DNA of 53,676 nt from an uncultured Bacteroidales bacterium (GCA_949297285.1 CASFRL010000042.1:1-53676), one strand, 5' to 3'. Shown: positions 1-8,826, numbered from the stretch's first letter. The notes: a model not told the origin generated them from the letters alone. Numbers and translations are program-made.

Positions 1-1069
1 TGTTTCTGATAACGGCTGTCTGATTTCTTGGGTACATCGGGAATCATAATCTTCGTCCCGTTAATTTCCTTCTTGCCTCTGTATCCTCTATCACAAGCCA
101 GTACTTCAATCTTTCTTCCGGTTAACCGTTCTACCTGTTCCAAAGAAGCCTCGATGGTATGACCGTCATATTCATTGCGAAAGGACATGGCTCCCAGAAT
201 GATACCTGTGACGGAACGTATGATGGATACCTTGTTGCCGAATTCGTATTTCTTATGTTCTTTGCCCTTGCTGATACATTGTACTTTCGGCTCATGAATG
301 GAATAGAGTTTTTTCCGGCTATTACGCCTTTGGGAAAGAATGGTTTCAAAGAGCTGGAGCAATTTATCATAGTCGTGACGTTCTCTAAGATTACGTTTCA
401 GTTCCCTGACCAACCTTCCTGCTATTGTACGTAAACGCCTGTCTGCCTTAAGAGCCTTTTTCCTATTCTTGGGATGATTCCGAAAACGTTGGTCACGATA
501 GATCTCCTTCAACACAAAGGTATAGCTTTGACGCAGAGGAAGGCCCAGCTTTTTCACGATGCCAAGAACTTTCTTCACGATCTTCTTATGCAACTTTGCA
601 TCCGTGGGGTAAGTGATATTCTTTTCCTGAACTGTAGAATCAATAAAGGCTGTATCATGATGGTGGTCATCATCATTCTCGTTGTTCACACGAATGCTTT
701 CCTGAAAGATAAGTTCAATTCCCTCTTCACCGATACGTCTGCGGAAATGAACCAGTTCTGAAGAGGCACACGGAACTGACGGAGTAAACTCCTGCATGCC
801 ACAAAAATACTGATAATAAGCGTTTTCGCTCCATTGTTCTACCAAAGACTCGTCTGACAGATTACGAAGGTGCTTCAGAATGAGCAAACCGCACATTAAA
901 CGGATTGGCTTGCCGGGACGGCCGTTGTCCTGACAATACAAAGGTTGAAAAGCTGTCTCAAATTTCCCCAATCTATTTTGTCGGCCAATTGATAAAGGGG
1001 GTGGGATTGGTTCAGCATGTCAGACAGGTTGCTGAATAGGGAAGGGCTGTTAGTCGTATTTTTAATCAT
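1..1069 (-). pseudogene. IS5 family transposase, frameshifted and cut by window edge
   Basis: Translation from the ATG at 1069 gives MIKNTTNSPSLFSN and about 37 residues, ending near DKIDWG. The frame is then lost; the -1 frame continues without a stop to position 1, through KFETAFQPLYCQDNGRPGK, a VEQWSENAYYQYFCG segment and DTAFIDSTV (a likely first DDE aspartate), then EYDGHTIEASLEQVERL and LACDRGYRG. The join lies at 962-969, where one base appears to be missing relative to a continuous reading. The C-terminal part is outside the window. The simplest reading is an inactivated transposase. A programmed -1 frameshift is possible because the heptamer GGGAAAT sits exactly at the join in the right phase. 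Family: IS5, DUF772 plus DDE_Tnp_1, recognised from motifs only. Confidence 0.8.
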
Positions 1070-1070
1070 A

Positions 1071-1116
1071 AAATCTGCAAGTTTCTTAACCTAAAGATAA
1101 GGAAACTTGCAGATTT
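1071..1116. repeat. 15-bp perfect inverted repeat at IS end
   Basis: AAATCTGCAAGTTTC at 1071-1085 is perfectly complementary to 1102-1116, separated by a 16-base spacer. It lies immediately upstream of the transposase start codon at 1069. It could be a subterminal transposase site, or an mRNA hairpin that limits transposase expression from outside promoters. Neither is shown. Confidence 0.7.
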
Positions 1117-1246
1117 ATCAAAACTATTTATAGATTAAATTACTGAATACCAGTAGAGAATGATCTTTTTAAGGGATGACTAAATAGTTTTTGACTTTAG
1201 AATATTTTCGAAAAGGTGAAAAGAGAAAATAAGATAAGAACCGGAT

Positions 1247-1294
1247 AAAAAACAAAGGAGTTATCTGATCTATTTAGATAACTCCTTTGTTTTT
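1247..1294. terminator. Bidirectional rho-independent terminator
   Basis: A long stem (core ACAAAGGAGTTATCT at 1252-1266, pairing with 1276-1290) is flanked by an A run on the left and a T run on the right. It can therefore terminate in both directions. It closes the 1321-1881 gene on the minus strand and separates the lpx region from the insertion sequence. Confidence 0.85.
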
Positions 1295-1320
1295 ATTGTT
1301 TTATATTATAATGGAATAGA

Positions 1321-1881
1321 TTAATAGTCGTTGAACGAGTTATTTTCATCATTCATATCCAAATCGTTGTAGCCTTCTTCATCCAATTCTGACGGATCGA
1401 AAGATTCGTCACCATAGAAATTCTCTCCGAGTCCGCTATCGCTATTGGTCGTGTTTTTTTCAAGTTCTTCGAAATCCATTAGTTGGGCAGGAGGATTGCC
1501 TTTCGATTTTGAACATACGGCTTTATCTAAATTTTTGCCCGGTATGATTTCTCGCAATTCCATAAAGAAAGAACGTTCGGTCATATTGTCGAAGACAAAG
1601 ATCAATCTTTGTTTTTCGTCTTCTAACAATTCACTGAGCCGGGTTTCTGACATTATCCAAGAGTCATCTTCAAAATTGGTATCCATCTCCATTAAAGTGA
1701 TCTCGGTTTTCTTTTCCCAATCGTCTTCACAAATGAAGAAAGAGGTTATTTGATCTTTTGTATAATTGACCGATTCCAGAATAGCATCGTTCAGCTCCAG
1801 AAAAGTAGCTTCAGAATCGATACTGATTTCTCTTGCAAAATCATCAACTTCGTCGGAAAGGATTAAGAATTTGTATATCAT
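1321..1881 (-). CDS. pRiA4b ORF-3-like / IS1096 passenger TnpR-family protein
   Basis: This 186-residue protein belongs, by its N-terminal 120 residues, to the plasmid pRiA4b ORF-3-like family (also annotated 'IS1096 element passenger TnpR family'). Typical features are MIYKFLILSDEVDDFAREI, an FFICEDDWEKKTEITLMEMD segment, and the following LSELLEDEKQRLIFVFDNM. The family has no established biochemical function despite the resolvase-like name, and no catalytic serine recombinase motif is visible here. The last 40 residues are strongly acidic (D, E, N-rich) and probably disordered. It lies 186 bp downstream of lpxA behind a terminator, so it is likely transcribed separately. The nearby IS is a different element type, so I read this as a resident chromosomal gene. 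Confidence 0.75.
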   Translation of the reverse strand: MIYKFLILSDEVDDFAREISIDSEATFLELNDAILESVNYTKDQITSFFICEDDWEKKTEITLMEMDTNFEDDSWIMSETRLSELLEDEKQRLIFVFDNMTERSFFMELREIIPGKNLDKAVCSKSKGNPPAQLMDFEELEKNTTNSDSGLGENFYGDESFDPSELDEEGYNDLDMNDENNSFNDY

Positions 1882-2036
1882 AACCAGATATAATTAGTTT
1901 GTTTTAAATCGTCTTTTATTAGGATAGCCCCCATTGTTTATTGGGTAAAATTAGTAAAAATATCTTGTATCATATCATCCTTATCCGATTTTTATTATAA
2001 TTATTTGTCCCAAGAACCTTTCTTATGACGATTCTT

Positions 2037-2072
2037 TATAAAAAAAGCGCCTGTATAGCGCTTTTTTTTATA
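2037..2072. terminator. Terminator downstream of lpxA
   Basis: TATAAAAAAAGCGC at 2037-2050 pairs with GCGCTTTTTTTTATA at 2058-2072, with a 7-base loop. The A run becomes the T tract for minus-strand transcripts. It overlaps the lpxA stop codon at 2068-2070 and ends the lpxD-lpxC/fabZ-lpxA transcript. Confidence 0.85.
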
Positions 2073-2847
2073 GATAACCTCGGATGATACCTCGTTGTGA
2101 ATTGCGTACGAACAATACGATCTCGTCCCTCTCTTTTGTTGCCGGTAACTCGGCTTCAATGCGTTCGATAGCATCAGAGTTGTTCAGCCCCGATAAGTAG
2201 AGGTATCGGTATATTTCTTGAATATCGCGAATTGTTTCGTTGGTAAAATTACGACGGCGCAGACCGATAGAGTTGATTCCCGCATAAGATATAGGGTTGC
2301 GAGCCGCTTTTACATAAGGTGGAATATCTTTATTGATAAGAGATCCCCCTTGTATCATGACATGGGCTCCGACATGGCAGAATTGGTGTATGAGTGTCCC
2401 TCCTCCAATGACAGCAAAATCATCGATTCGTACCTCTCCGGCCACTTGCGTTGCATTCGACATGATGATGTTGTCTCCTACTACACAATCGTGGGCGATA
2501 TGACAATAAGCCATAATAAGGCAATTGTTACCAATTACTGTTTTCCCTTTTGAAGCAGTTCCTCTGTTGATAGTAACGCATTCGCGTATGGTGGTATTAT
2601 CGCCGATTTCGGCGGTCGTCTCTTCACCTTTAAATTTTAGATCTTGAGGTATTCCTGAAATGACAGCTCCCGCACAAATATTACAATTTTTTCCGATACG
2701 GGCGCCTTCAAGAATTGTTACATTGGAACCGATGCGTGTCCCTTCGCCGATGACAACGTTTTTATCGATAGTTACAAACGGTTCGATAACAACGTTGGGT
2801 GCTATCTTGGCTTCCGGGTGTACATAAGCTAATGGTTGTTTCATCAT
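2068..2847 (-). CDS. lpxA: Acyl-[ACP]--UDP-N-acetylglucosamine O-acyltransferase
   Basis: LpxA transfers a 3-hydroxyacyl chain from acyl carrier protein to the 3-OH of UDP-GlcNAc, the first step of lipid A synthesis, in the cytoplasm. The 259 residues match the family length of about 260. Residues 8-185 are left-handed beta-helix hexapeptide repeats (for example HPEAKIAPNVVIEPFVTI and IGENT/IGNN-type turns). CHIAHDC at 115-121 holds His119, equivalent to the catalytic His125 of E. coli LpxA. QFCHVGAHVMIQGG and the C-terminal helical segment (residues 195-259, NSQRGIIRGYL) are typical. Two ATG codons are adjacent at the start. It is the last gene of the lpx cluster, 9 bp after lpxC/fabZ. Confidence 0.97.
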   Translation of the reverse strand: MMKQPLAYVHPEAKIAPNVVIEPFVTIDKNVVIGEGTRIGSNVTILEGARIGKNCNICAGAVISGIPQDLKFKGEETTAEIGDNTTIRECVTINRGTASKGKTVIGNNCLIMAYCHIAHDCVVGDNIIMSNATQVAGEVRIDDFAVIGGGTLIHQFCHVGAHVMIQGGSLINKDIPPYVKAARNPISYAGINSIGLRRRNFTNETIRDIQEIYRYLYLSGLNNSDAIERIEAELPATKERDEIVLFVRNSQRGIIRGYL

Positions 2848-2856
2848 AAATGGGTA

Positions 2857-4239
2857 TTATTTATTTTTTATAATCTGAGCCATAAATTCAGCTTCGGTGG
2901 TAATTTTGTTCCCTACGAAAGCATATCCTTTCATATAGGCACATCCTCTGCGTAATTCAGTCATGAATGATATATGGAATATTACCGTATCTCCCGGTAC
3001 TACTTTCTGACGGAATTTTACATTGTCTATTTTTAAGAAGTAGGTAGAGTATTTTTCGGGTTCTTCAACAGAGTTCAATACGAGTAAACCTCCAGTTTGT
3101 GCCATTGCTTCGATCAACAATACTCCCGGTGTAACAGGCTCTTGAGGAAAATGTCCTTGGAAGAACGGTTCGTTCGATGTAAAATTCTTTATACCGACGA
3201 TATGGTTCTTTCCTATTTCTATAATTTTATCCACCAATAACATGGGATACCGATGGGGGAGTAGTTGCTTGATCCGATTTACGTCCATGATAGGTTCCTT
3301 GTTCGGATCATACGATGGCGCTTGTATCTCTTGGCGTTTCATCTCCTTGCGGATTGAACGTGCCAACTGGTTGTTGATTTTATGTCCTGGACGGGTTGCT
3401 ATAATACGGCCTTTAATCGGTTTCCCGATGAGGGCGATATCGCCGAGGATATCCAGCAGTTTATGGCGTGCCGGTTCATTGTCGAATACCAAAGGTTTGT
3501 TGTTGATATATCCGAGTTCATCGACATGCTTATGCGGAACATTCATCAAGTCGGCCAAACGGTCAAGCTCTTCTTGAGACGTCTTTTGGTCGTATATTAC
3601 GATTGCATTGTCAAGATCGCCGCCTTTTATGAGATTATGTTTTACCAAAGGTTCTATCTCCCGTACAAACACAAATGTCCGGCTTGCCGAAATTTCATCT
3701 TTGAATTGATCAAGATCTTCCAGACAAGCATATTGGTTGTTGAGTACCGGCGAATTGAAATTGATCAAAACGTTTATGCTGAAATGATCATCGGGCAATA
3801 CCAATATAGACGAACCTGAGTTTTCGTCTTTAACTTCGATTTTATCTTTGATAATATAGTAATCTCTTTCAGCTTCTTGTTCTACTTTTCCGGCATTTTC
3901 TATGGCTTCGATATAATATTTGGCACTGCCGTCGAGTATCGGAAATTCGGGTGCGTTAACTTGCATCAGGCAGTTATCGATTCCTGCTCCGTAAAGTGCT
4001 GCCATTGCATGTTCTATGGTGCTTACGACAACATCGTTTTTCCCGATTACTGTACCTCGTTGGGTTTCACTTACCTGATCTGCCACGGCCTCGATGATAG
4101 GTTGTCCCGGGAGATCGATGCGTTGAATTTTGTATCCATGGTTTTCCGGTGCAGGGAGAAAAGTGATGGTAATCTCCATTCCCGTATGCAAACCTTTACC
4201 AGTTAAGGAGAAACTGTTTTGTAAAGTCTGTTGTTTCAT
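2857..4239 (-). CDS. lpxC/fabZ: Bifunctional UDP-3-O-acyl-GlcNAc deacetylase / 3-hydroxyacyl-ACP dehydratase
   Basis: A 460-residue fusion. Residues 1-305 are LpxC, the zinc deacetylase that commits UDP-3-O-acyl-GlcNAc to lipid A. Predicted zinc ligands are His77 (STIEHAMAAL), His259 and Asp263 (ARHKLLDILGD), with His286 (PGHKINN) as the general acid/base. Residues 318-460 are FabZ, the hotdog-fold dehydratase of fatty acid elongation, with His363 in GHFPQEPVTPG and Glu377 in LLIEAMAQTGG. The fusion is characteristic of Bacteroidetes and is intact here, with all key residues of both halves. It couples lipid A commitment with the supply of acyl chains. It sits between lpxD (39 bp) and lpxA (9 bp). 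Confidence 0.97.
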   Translation of the reverse strand: MKQQTLQNSFSLTGKGLHTGMEITITFLPAPENHGYKIQRIDLPGQPIIEAVADQVSETQRGTVIGKNDVVVSTIEHAMAALYGAGIDNCLMQVNAPEFPILDGSAKYYIEAIENAGKVEQEAERDYYIIKDKIEVKDENSGSSILVLPDDHFSINVLINFNSPVLNNQYACLEDLDQFKDEISASRTFVFVREIEPLVKHNLIKGGDLDNAIVIYDQKTSQEELDRLADLMNVPHKHVDELGYINNKPLVFDNEPARHKLLDILGDIALIGKPIKGRIIATRPGHKINNQLARSIRKEMKRQEIQAPSYDPNKEPIMDVNRIKQLLPHRYPMLLVDKIIEIGKNHIVGIKNFTSNEPFFQGHFPQEPVTPGVLLIEAMAQTGGLLVLNSVEEPEKYSTYFLKIDNVKFRQKVVPGDTVIFHISFMTELRRGCAYMKGYAFVGNKITTEAEFMAQIIKNK

Positions 4240-4278
4240 AAATATTTTTACTAATGCCCTCTGAATAAAACAGAGATT

Positions 4279-5319
4279 CTATTTCTCAAGTTGTTTCTTT
4301 AAATTTTCGATCTCTTTTTGCAGCTGTTTTACCGTTTGATTTAATTCCGGCAGTTTCTTTATCATTACGGCCGAACGGGCAAACTCTCTTGCAGGTACTG
4401 CCGGATAACCCAATATGCTCATATCCGAATCTACATGATTGGGAATTCCGGATTGGGCTCCAACATTTACTCGATCGCCGACTTTAATATGCCCGGCAAA
4501 ACCAACTTGTCCGCCGATCATGCAATGAGTCCCTATTTTAGTCGATCCGGCTACACCTACTTGTGCTGCCATGACAGTGCTCTCACCGATCTCTACGTTA
4601 TGGGCGACCTGGATCAAGTTGTCTAATTTGGCCCCTTTTCGTATAATCGTCGAACCCATTGTTGCACGGTCGATAGTCGTGTTTGCTCCGATTTCTACAT
4701 AATCTTCGATAACTACATTGCCGATTTGTGCAATTTTCATGTATGATCCATTGTGCGGAGCAAAACCGAATCCGTCAGCCCCGATTACCGCGCCTGCATG
4801 GATAATGCAGTTTTTGCCGATTTGGCAGTCATGGTAAATTTTCACTCCGGGATATAAGATTGTGTTATCTTCTATCGTAACATTGTCGCCGATATAAACT
4901 TGAGGATAAATTTTAACGTTTTCTCCTATTTTTACATTTTCGCCAATGTAAGCAAACATACCTATATATACAGACTGAGAAATTGTTGCAGACGCTGCAA
5001 TATATACATCTTTATCGATGCCTTTTTTTTCGGGACGTGCTTGGTCTACCAAGTTAAGTAACTGTGCCAGACAAGAATAAGCGTCGTCGACTTTGATTAA
5101 AGTCGCATTTATTTTTTGTTCGGGTTCGAAATTTCGATTTACCAAAACGATGCTGGCTTGTGTTGTGTAAATATGATGCGTATATTTCGGGTTGGCCAAA
5201 AATGTCAATGTGCCGGGTTTCCCTTCTTCGATTTTAGATAAGTTATTTACTTTAACCTGATTATCTCCGATGATTTCACCCTGGAGAAAATCTGCAATTT
5301 GTTGTGCGGAAAATTCCAT
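4279..5319 (-). CDS. lpxD: UDP-3-O-(3-hydroxyacyl)glucosamine N-acyltransferase
   Basis: LpxD adds the second 3-hydroxyacyl chain, at the 2-amino group, after LpxC action. The 346 residues fit the family. Residues 1-100 form the N-terminal uridine-binding domain ([12 protein letters not shown]). Residues 105-300 are hexapeptide repeats of the beta-helix ([20 protein letters not shown]). [12 protein letters not shown] and [12 protein letters not shown] are signature motifs, with His240 as the predicted catalytic histidine. The C-terminal 35 residues form a Lys/Glu-rich helix ([18 protein letters not shown]). It is the first gene of the minus-strand lpx cluster, and its promoter should lie in 5320-5560. 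Confidence 0.97.
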   Translation of the reverse strand: MEFSAQQIADFLQGEIIGDNQVKVNNLSKIEEGKPGTLTFLANPKYTHHIYTTQASIVLVNRNFEPEQKINATLIKVDDAYSCLAQLLNLVDQARPEKKGIDKDVYIAASATISQSVYIGMFAYIGENVKIGENVKIYPQVYIGDNVTIEDNTILYPGVKIYHDCQIGKNCIIHAGAVIGADGFGFAPHNGSYMKIAQIGNVVIEDYVEIGANTTIDRATMGSTIIRKGAKLDNLIQVAHNVEIGESTVMAAQVGVAGSTKIGTHCMIGGQVGFAGHIKVGDRVNVGAQSGIPNHVDSDMSILGYPAVPAREFARSAVMIKKLPELNQTVKQLQKEIENLKKQLEK

Positions 5320-5686
5320 TCGTTATAAGGTATCTAAGAATTACAAATTTGTTTTATTTTGCAAATTACGCATTTTTTTTTTATATATAGGGGATATTTC
5401 CCCGTTTTTATTCAAGCAGGAGAACTTTTATATAATACAAAGATTTTTTATGTTTCGATGATAGATTGTTGTTTGGGTTTCTCTTTGAGATTCGGATGAC
5501 ATTGCCGGGTATATGTCGATTGCAGAAATAAAAATGATAAATTTAAGCCGGAAATATCTTACATTGAAAATATTTGTTTATTTTTGCAACTTGTAAATTT
5601 TAAATTGTAATTGTATTAGGTTGTATTTTTTAATATCTTAAATATCTGATACTTAATTGTGATAACCTATTAACTTCTTTATTATT
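5320..5686. promoter_or_regulatory. Divergent lpxD-spt intergenic region
   Basis: This 367-bp AT-rich stretch holds no open reading frame of note. It must carry the promoters of lpxD (minus) and the serine palmitoyltransferase (plus). For the plus strand, TATTTTTG at 5579-5586 fits the Bacteroidales -7 element TAnnTTTG, 100 bp before the start codon. On the minus strand, GTAATTTG (5362-5369) is a near match one base short of consensus. No clear -33 TTTG partner is visible for either. Confidence 0.5.
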
Positions 5687-6874
5687 ATGAAGCTGTTACA
5701 AGCAAAGTTGGCGAAATATGATGCTCCGCAAAAAGCCAAGGCCTTAGGTGTTTATCCATATTTTCGCGAAATAGAAAGTGACCAAGATACCGAAGTTATT
5801 ATTAATGGTAAAAAAGTATTGATGTTTGGCTCCAATAGTTATTTGGGGCTGACTAATCATCCGAAAATCAAAGAGGCAGCTATCGCTGCAATCAAGAAGT
5901 ATGGTACCGGTTGTGCCGGGTCAAGATTCTTGAACGGAACGCTCGATATACATGTTGAGTTGGAAAAGCGGCTGGCTCGTTTTGTCGGAAAAGAGGAAGC
6001 AATCATATATTCGACCGGATTTCAGGTAAATTTGGGTGTAATATCTTGCCTTACCGGACGAGAAGATTATATCATTTGGGATGAGCTTGACCATGCTTCT
6101 ATCATCGAGGGTCGTCGTCTTTCTTTTTCGACTCAATTGAAGTTTAAGCATAACGACATGGCATCTTTAGAGAAAGTCTTGAAATCTTGTCCCGAAGACA
6201 AGGTGAAGTTGATTGTCGTAGATGGCGTGTTCAGTATGGAGGGCGATGTCGCCAATCTGCCTGAAATTGTAAATTTAGCAAAGAAATATAATGCCGCAGT
6301 TTATGTAGATGAGGCTCATGGGATCGGCGTGTTCGGGAAACAAGGACGGGGTACTTGCGATCATTTTGGAGTCTCTCAAGATGTTGACCTGATTATGGGA
6401 ACATTCTCTAAATCGTTTGCTTCATTAGGAGGATTTGTGGCAACCGATTCTATTACGGCGAACTATTTGCGTCATAATTCTCGTTCTTATATATTCAGTG
6501 CAAGTATCACTCCGGCTTCTACCGCAGCGGTATCGGCAGCGCTGGATATTATGGAAAGCGAACCTGAACGCATCGAACATCTTTGGGAAATAACCAATTA
6601 TGCTTTAGAAGGATTCCGTAATATGGGATGTGAAATCGGAAATACATCGACACCGATCATTCCGTTGTTTATTCGAGACAATAATAAGACGTTTTGCATT
6701 ACTCGGGACCTTTTCAACGAAGGTGTATTCGTAAATCCGGTAGTTTCTCCGGCTGTTCCTTCAGATAGCACTTTGATTCGTTTCTCATTGATGGCAACCC
6801 ATACAAAAAAGCAATTAGACTTTGCTCTCGACAAAATTCAAAAATGTTTTAAACGGTACGATTTATTGAAATAA
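5687..6874 (+). CDS. spt: Serine palmitoyltransferase (alpha-oxoamine synthase)
   Basis: A PLP enzyme of the alpha-oxoamine synthase family, 395 residues. It most likely condenses serine with a long acyl-CoA/ACP to 3-ketodihydrosphingosine, the first step of Bacteroidales sphingolipids. Visible motifs: the N-terminal FGSNSYLGLTNHP (48-60), GTGCAGSRFLNGT (73-85), DELDHASIIEGRRLS (132-146), DEAHGIGVFG (208-217), and the PLP lysine Lys242 in GTFSKSFASLGGF. The family also includes BioF and Kbl. The N-terminal extension (KAKALGVYPYFREIES) and the SPT-like spacing favour Spt, as in Bacteroides. It is monocistronic, opposite lpxD, with its own terminator at 6902-6943. Confidence 0.9.
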   Translation: MKLLQAKLAKYDAPQKAKALGVYPYFREIESDQDTEVIINGKKVLMFGSNSYLGLTNHPKIKEAAIAAIKKYGTGCAGSRFLNGTLDIHVELEKRLARFVGKEEAIIYSTGFQVNLGVISCLTGREDYIIWDELDHASIIEGRRLSFSTQLKFKHNDMASLEKVLKSCPEDKVKLIVVDGVFSMEGDVANLPEIVNLAKKYNAAVYVDEAHGIGVFGKQGRGTCDHFGVSQDVDLIMGTFSKSFASLGGFVATDSITANYLRHNSRSYIFSASITPASTAAVSAALDIMESEPERIEHLWEITNYALEGFRNMGCEIGNTSTPIIPLFIRDNNKTFCITRDLFNEGVFVNPVVSPAVPSDSTLIRFSLMATHTKKQLDFALDKIQKCFKRYDLLK

Positions 6875-6901
6875 TCAAGATACCCTATAAAAACGCTAAA
6901 G

Positions 6902-6943
6902 TCCTTTTATCTGACCTTAAAAGAAAGATAGAAGGATTTTTTT
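6902..6943 (+). terminator. Terminator after spt
   Basis: TCCTTTTATCT (6902-6912) pairs with AGATAGAAGGA (6926-6936) with one G-T wobble, followed by seven T residues at 6937-6943. It lies between the convergent spt and AraC genes. Confidence 0.8.
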
Positions 6944-6945
6944 GT

Positions 6946-7812
6946 TCAATTAAGATTTCTGTATTCATCGGGGGTGTATCCGAAAATGGTTTTGAATAGT
7001 TTGCTGAAATGTCCCGAAGAAGGGTATCCCAGCTCTTTAGCGATGCAGGATACCGATTTGTCTGTTTGGCAAAGCAGCTTTTGAGCGATAGACAAGCGTC
7101 GCAGTTGAACATATTCGGCCATACTCATTCCTGTTTCATGTTTGAGTAAATCTTCGAGATATGCAGATGACATATCCAACTTTTTTGCAAAGTAGTCTGT
7201 CGATGAAATCTCTTTTTTCGGAAACTTGTCTGTGAAAAAACAGAGATCGGCCATCTTGTGTATCTGTTGCATTATACGCTTGTTGGTTTCGGCCCTCGTG
7301 ATGAATTGTCGGGTATAGAATCTTTTGCAATAATTCAAAAACAGTTCGATTTTTTCAGTAATCAAGGTATATGTATATCGATCGATACCCCAATTCAGCT
7401 CGTCGGTGATATCTTTGATTCGTGTCAAGAGTATTTCCTTTTCCCGTAAAGAAATATGTAAAGACTCCTCTTGGCGGTAATAAAAGAAAGAATAGTTGTC
7501 GGGTGCTCCTTCCGTACAAGCGTTGTTAGACAATTTCTCATGAAACGATATATAGGTATAGTTTTTATCCGAATCGGAAATGTTTGCCATAAAATGCGAA
7601 AGCGGATATTGTGGCGGTAGAAAGATTACGGTTGCATCTTGATAATCGCAGCAGAGCCCGCCGAATTCGGGTTGTAAAGAACGCCCTCTTAATAAGATAT
7701 GATAAAAGCCTGTTTTGATAACGGCATTCGGAGATATATCCGATAAATTCCCGATGCTGATCAATGGGTGCATTGTTTTATCGTGCAACAATTTGTCACA
7801 TTGAGCTATCAT
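6946..7812 (-). CDS. AraC family transcriptional regulator (second of tandem pair)
   Basis: A 288-residue regulator with an N-terminal sensory region (1-180) and a C-terminal AraC/XylS DNA-binding domain (about 190-286). In the latter, KKLDMSSAYLEDLLKHETG is the first helix-turn-helix and SCIAKELGYPSSGHFSKLFK the second, followed by GYTPDEYRNLN. The N-terminus, MHPLISIGNLSDISP, resembles the start of the upstream neighbour (LHPLVSVIDLSKA), and both contain a FFYYRQEESLHIS/FFSYASNEALHLS-type segment, so the two are paralogs. It lies 26 bp downstream of the other regulator on the same strand and is probably co-transcribed. The ligand and target are not visible from the sequence. Confidence 0.88.
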   Translation of the reverse strand: MIAQCDKLLHDKTMHPLISIGNLSDISPNAVIKTGFYHILLRGRSLQPEFGGLCCDYQDATVIFLPPQYPLSHFMANISDSDKNYTYISFHEKLSNNACTEGAPDNYSFFYYRQEESLHISLREKEILLTRIKDITDELNWGIDRYTYTLITEKIELFLNYCKRFYTRQFITRAETNKRIMQQIHKMADLCFFTDKFPKKEISSTDYFAKKLDMSSAYLEDLLKHETGMSMAEYVQLRRLSIAQKLLCQTDKSVSCIAKELGYPSSGHFSKLFKTIFGYTPDEYRNLN

Positions 7813-7838
7813 GTCCGTTTTGATAAATTTTGACGTTT

Positions 7839-8735
7839 TTAAATCTGAAGTCTTCGGTATTCGTTCGGGGTATATCCTACATTCTTTTTGAATATGCGAT
7901 TGAAATGTTGAGAATACTGAAAGCCCAATTCATAAGATATTTGGCTGATGGTCTTTTCGGTCCCGAGAATCATCTCTTTGGCCAAATCTATGATTTTGTT
8001 CTGTATATATTCCTGTGCAGTTTTCCCCGTCTCCTTTTTTATTAAATCACCGAAGTAATTGGGCGACAGACAAACTTTGTCGGCAAAATATTTTACTGAA
8101 GGCAACCCTTCGGCTTGAGCCTTGTTGTCGGTAAAATATTCATCGAGCAGATTTTCGAACTTTGTAAGAATATCTTTGTTTACAAACGATCGGGTAATGA
8201 ATTGACGTGCGTAGAAACGCATGCAGTAATCTAAAAGCAGTTCGATATTTTTCGAAATTAATCGTTTGCTGTAATTGTCTATCGGATGGTTGAGTTCTAT
8301 TTTTATCTTTTTCAAACAGTCGAGAAAGATTTCTTTCTCTTCTTCCGACAAGTGTAAAGCCTCGTTTGAGGCATAAGAAAAGAATGAATACTGTTTTATG
8401 TCCCGACCCAACGGTGTTCCTTTGATCAGGTCCGGATGGAATAATATTCCATAAGCACTCGGTTTTATGCCGGTTGCGAATTCCGTCTCGACAACCTGGC
8501 CGGGAGCAAAACTGGTAACGGTCCCTTCCGAATAGTCATAAATTTGTCTCCCATAACGGATATCTCCGCATTTGACCTCTTTCAGGAACAAAGCATATAC
8601 ACCATAATTTAGTGTGAAATGAGTCGGGAGTTTTGTCGCTTTCGATAAATCAATCACACTTACCAACGGGTGTAATGTTTCTAATCCGAACAACTCATTA
8701 TACCGATCTACCGTATCTAAATATATCATATCCAT
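7839..8735 (-). CDS. AraC family transcriptional regulator (first of tandem pair)
   Basis: I start this gene at the ATG at 8735 (MDMIYLDTVDRYNELFG), preceded by an A/G-rich stretch; an in-frame upstream ATG at 8783 would add 16 residues with no family support. The 298-residue product has an N-terminal cupin-like sensory half and a C-terminal AraC domain: CLSPNYFGDLIKKETGKTAQEYI, then ISQISYELGFQYSQHFNRIFK and GYTPNEYRRLQI. It shares its N-terminal LHPLVSVIDLS motif and overall layout with the following gene, which suggests a local duplication. No dedicated target operon is adjacent except the paralog itself. Confidence 0.88.
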   Translation of the reverse strand: MDMIYLDTVDRYNELFGLETLHPLVSVIDLSKATKLPTHFTLNYGVYALFLKEVKCGDIRYGRQIYDYSEGTVTSFAPGQVVETEFATGIKPSAYGILFHPDLIKGTPLGRDIKQYSFFSYASNEALHLSEEEKEIFLDCLKKIKIELNHPIDNYSKRLISKNIELLLDYCMRFYARQFITRSFVNKDILTKFENLLDEYFTDNKAQAEGLPSVKYFADKVCLSPNYFGDLIKKETGKTAQEYIQNKIIDLAKEMILGTEKTISQISYELGFQYSQHFNRIFKKNVGYTPNEYRRLQI

Positions 8736-8826
8736 ACAATTTTCTCTTTTATAAAGATTGCCGAAAGGCGAGAGCAGAGACAACCGAAAATGCGCTTCTT
8801 CAAGTTAGACTAAGCTGGGCCATCTC

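Larger units (their letters stand above)
1..1116 (-). mobile_element. End of an IS5-type insertion sequence
   Basis: The first kilobase is the 5' end of an insertion sequence read on the minus strand. It holds a DDE transposase gene that runs off the left window edge, and a 15-bp inverted repeat directly in front of that gene. The outer boundary cannot be placed: the inverted terminal repeat and any target duplication should lie somewhere between about 1070 and 1245, and the other end is outside the window. The element lies downstream of the lpx genes, beyond a strong terminator. Family assignment rests on the DUF772-like N-terminus and DDE_Tnp_1-like body; the subgroup is not determined. Confidence 0.75.
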
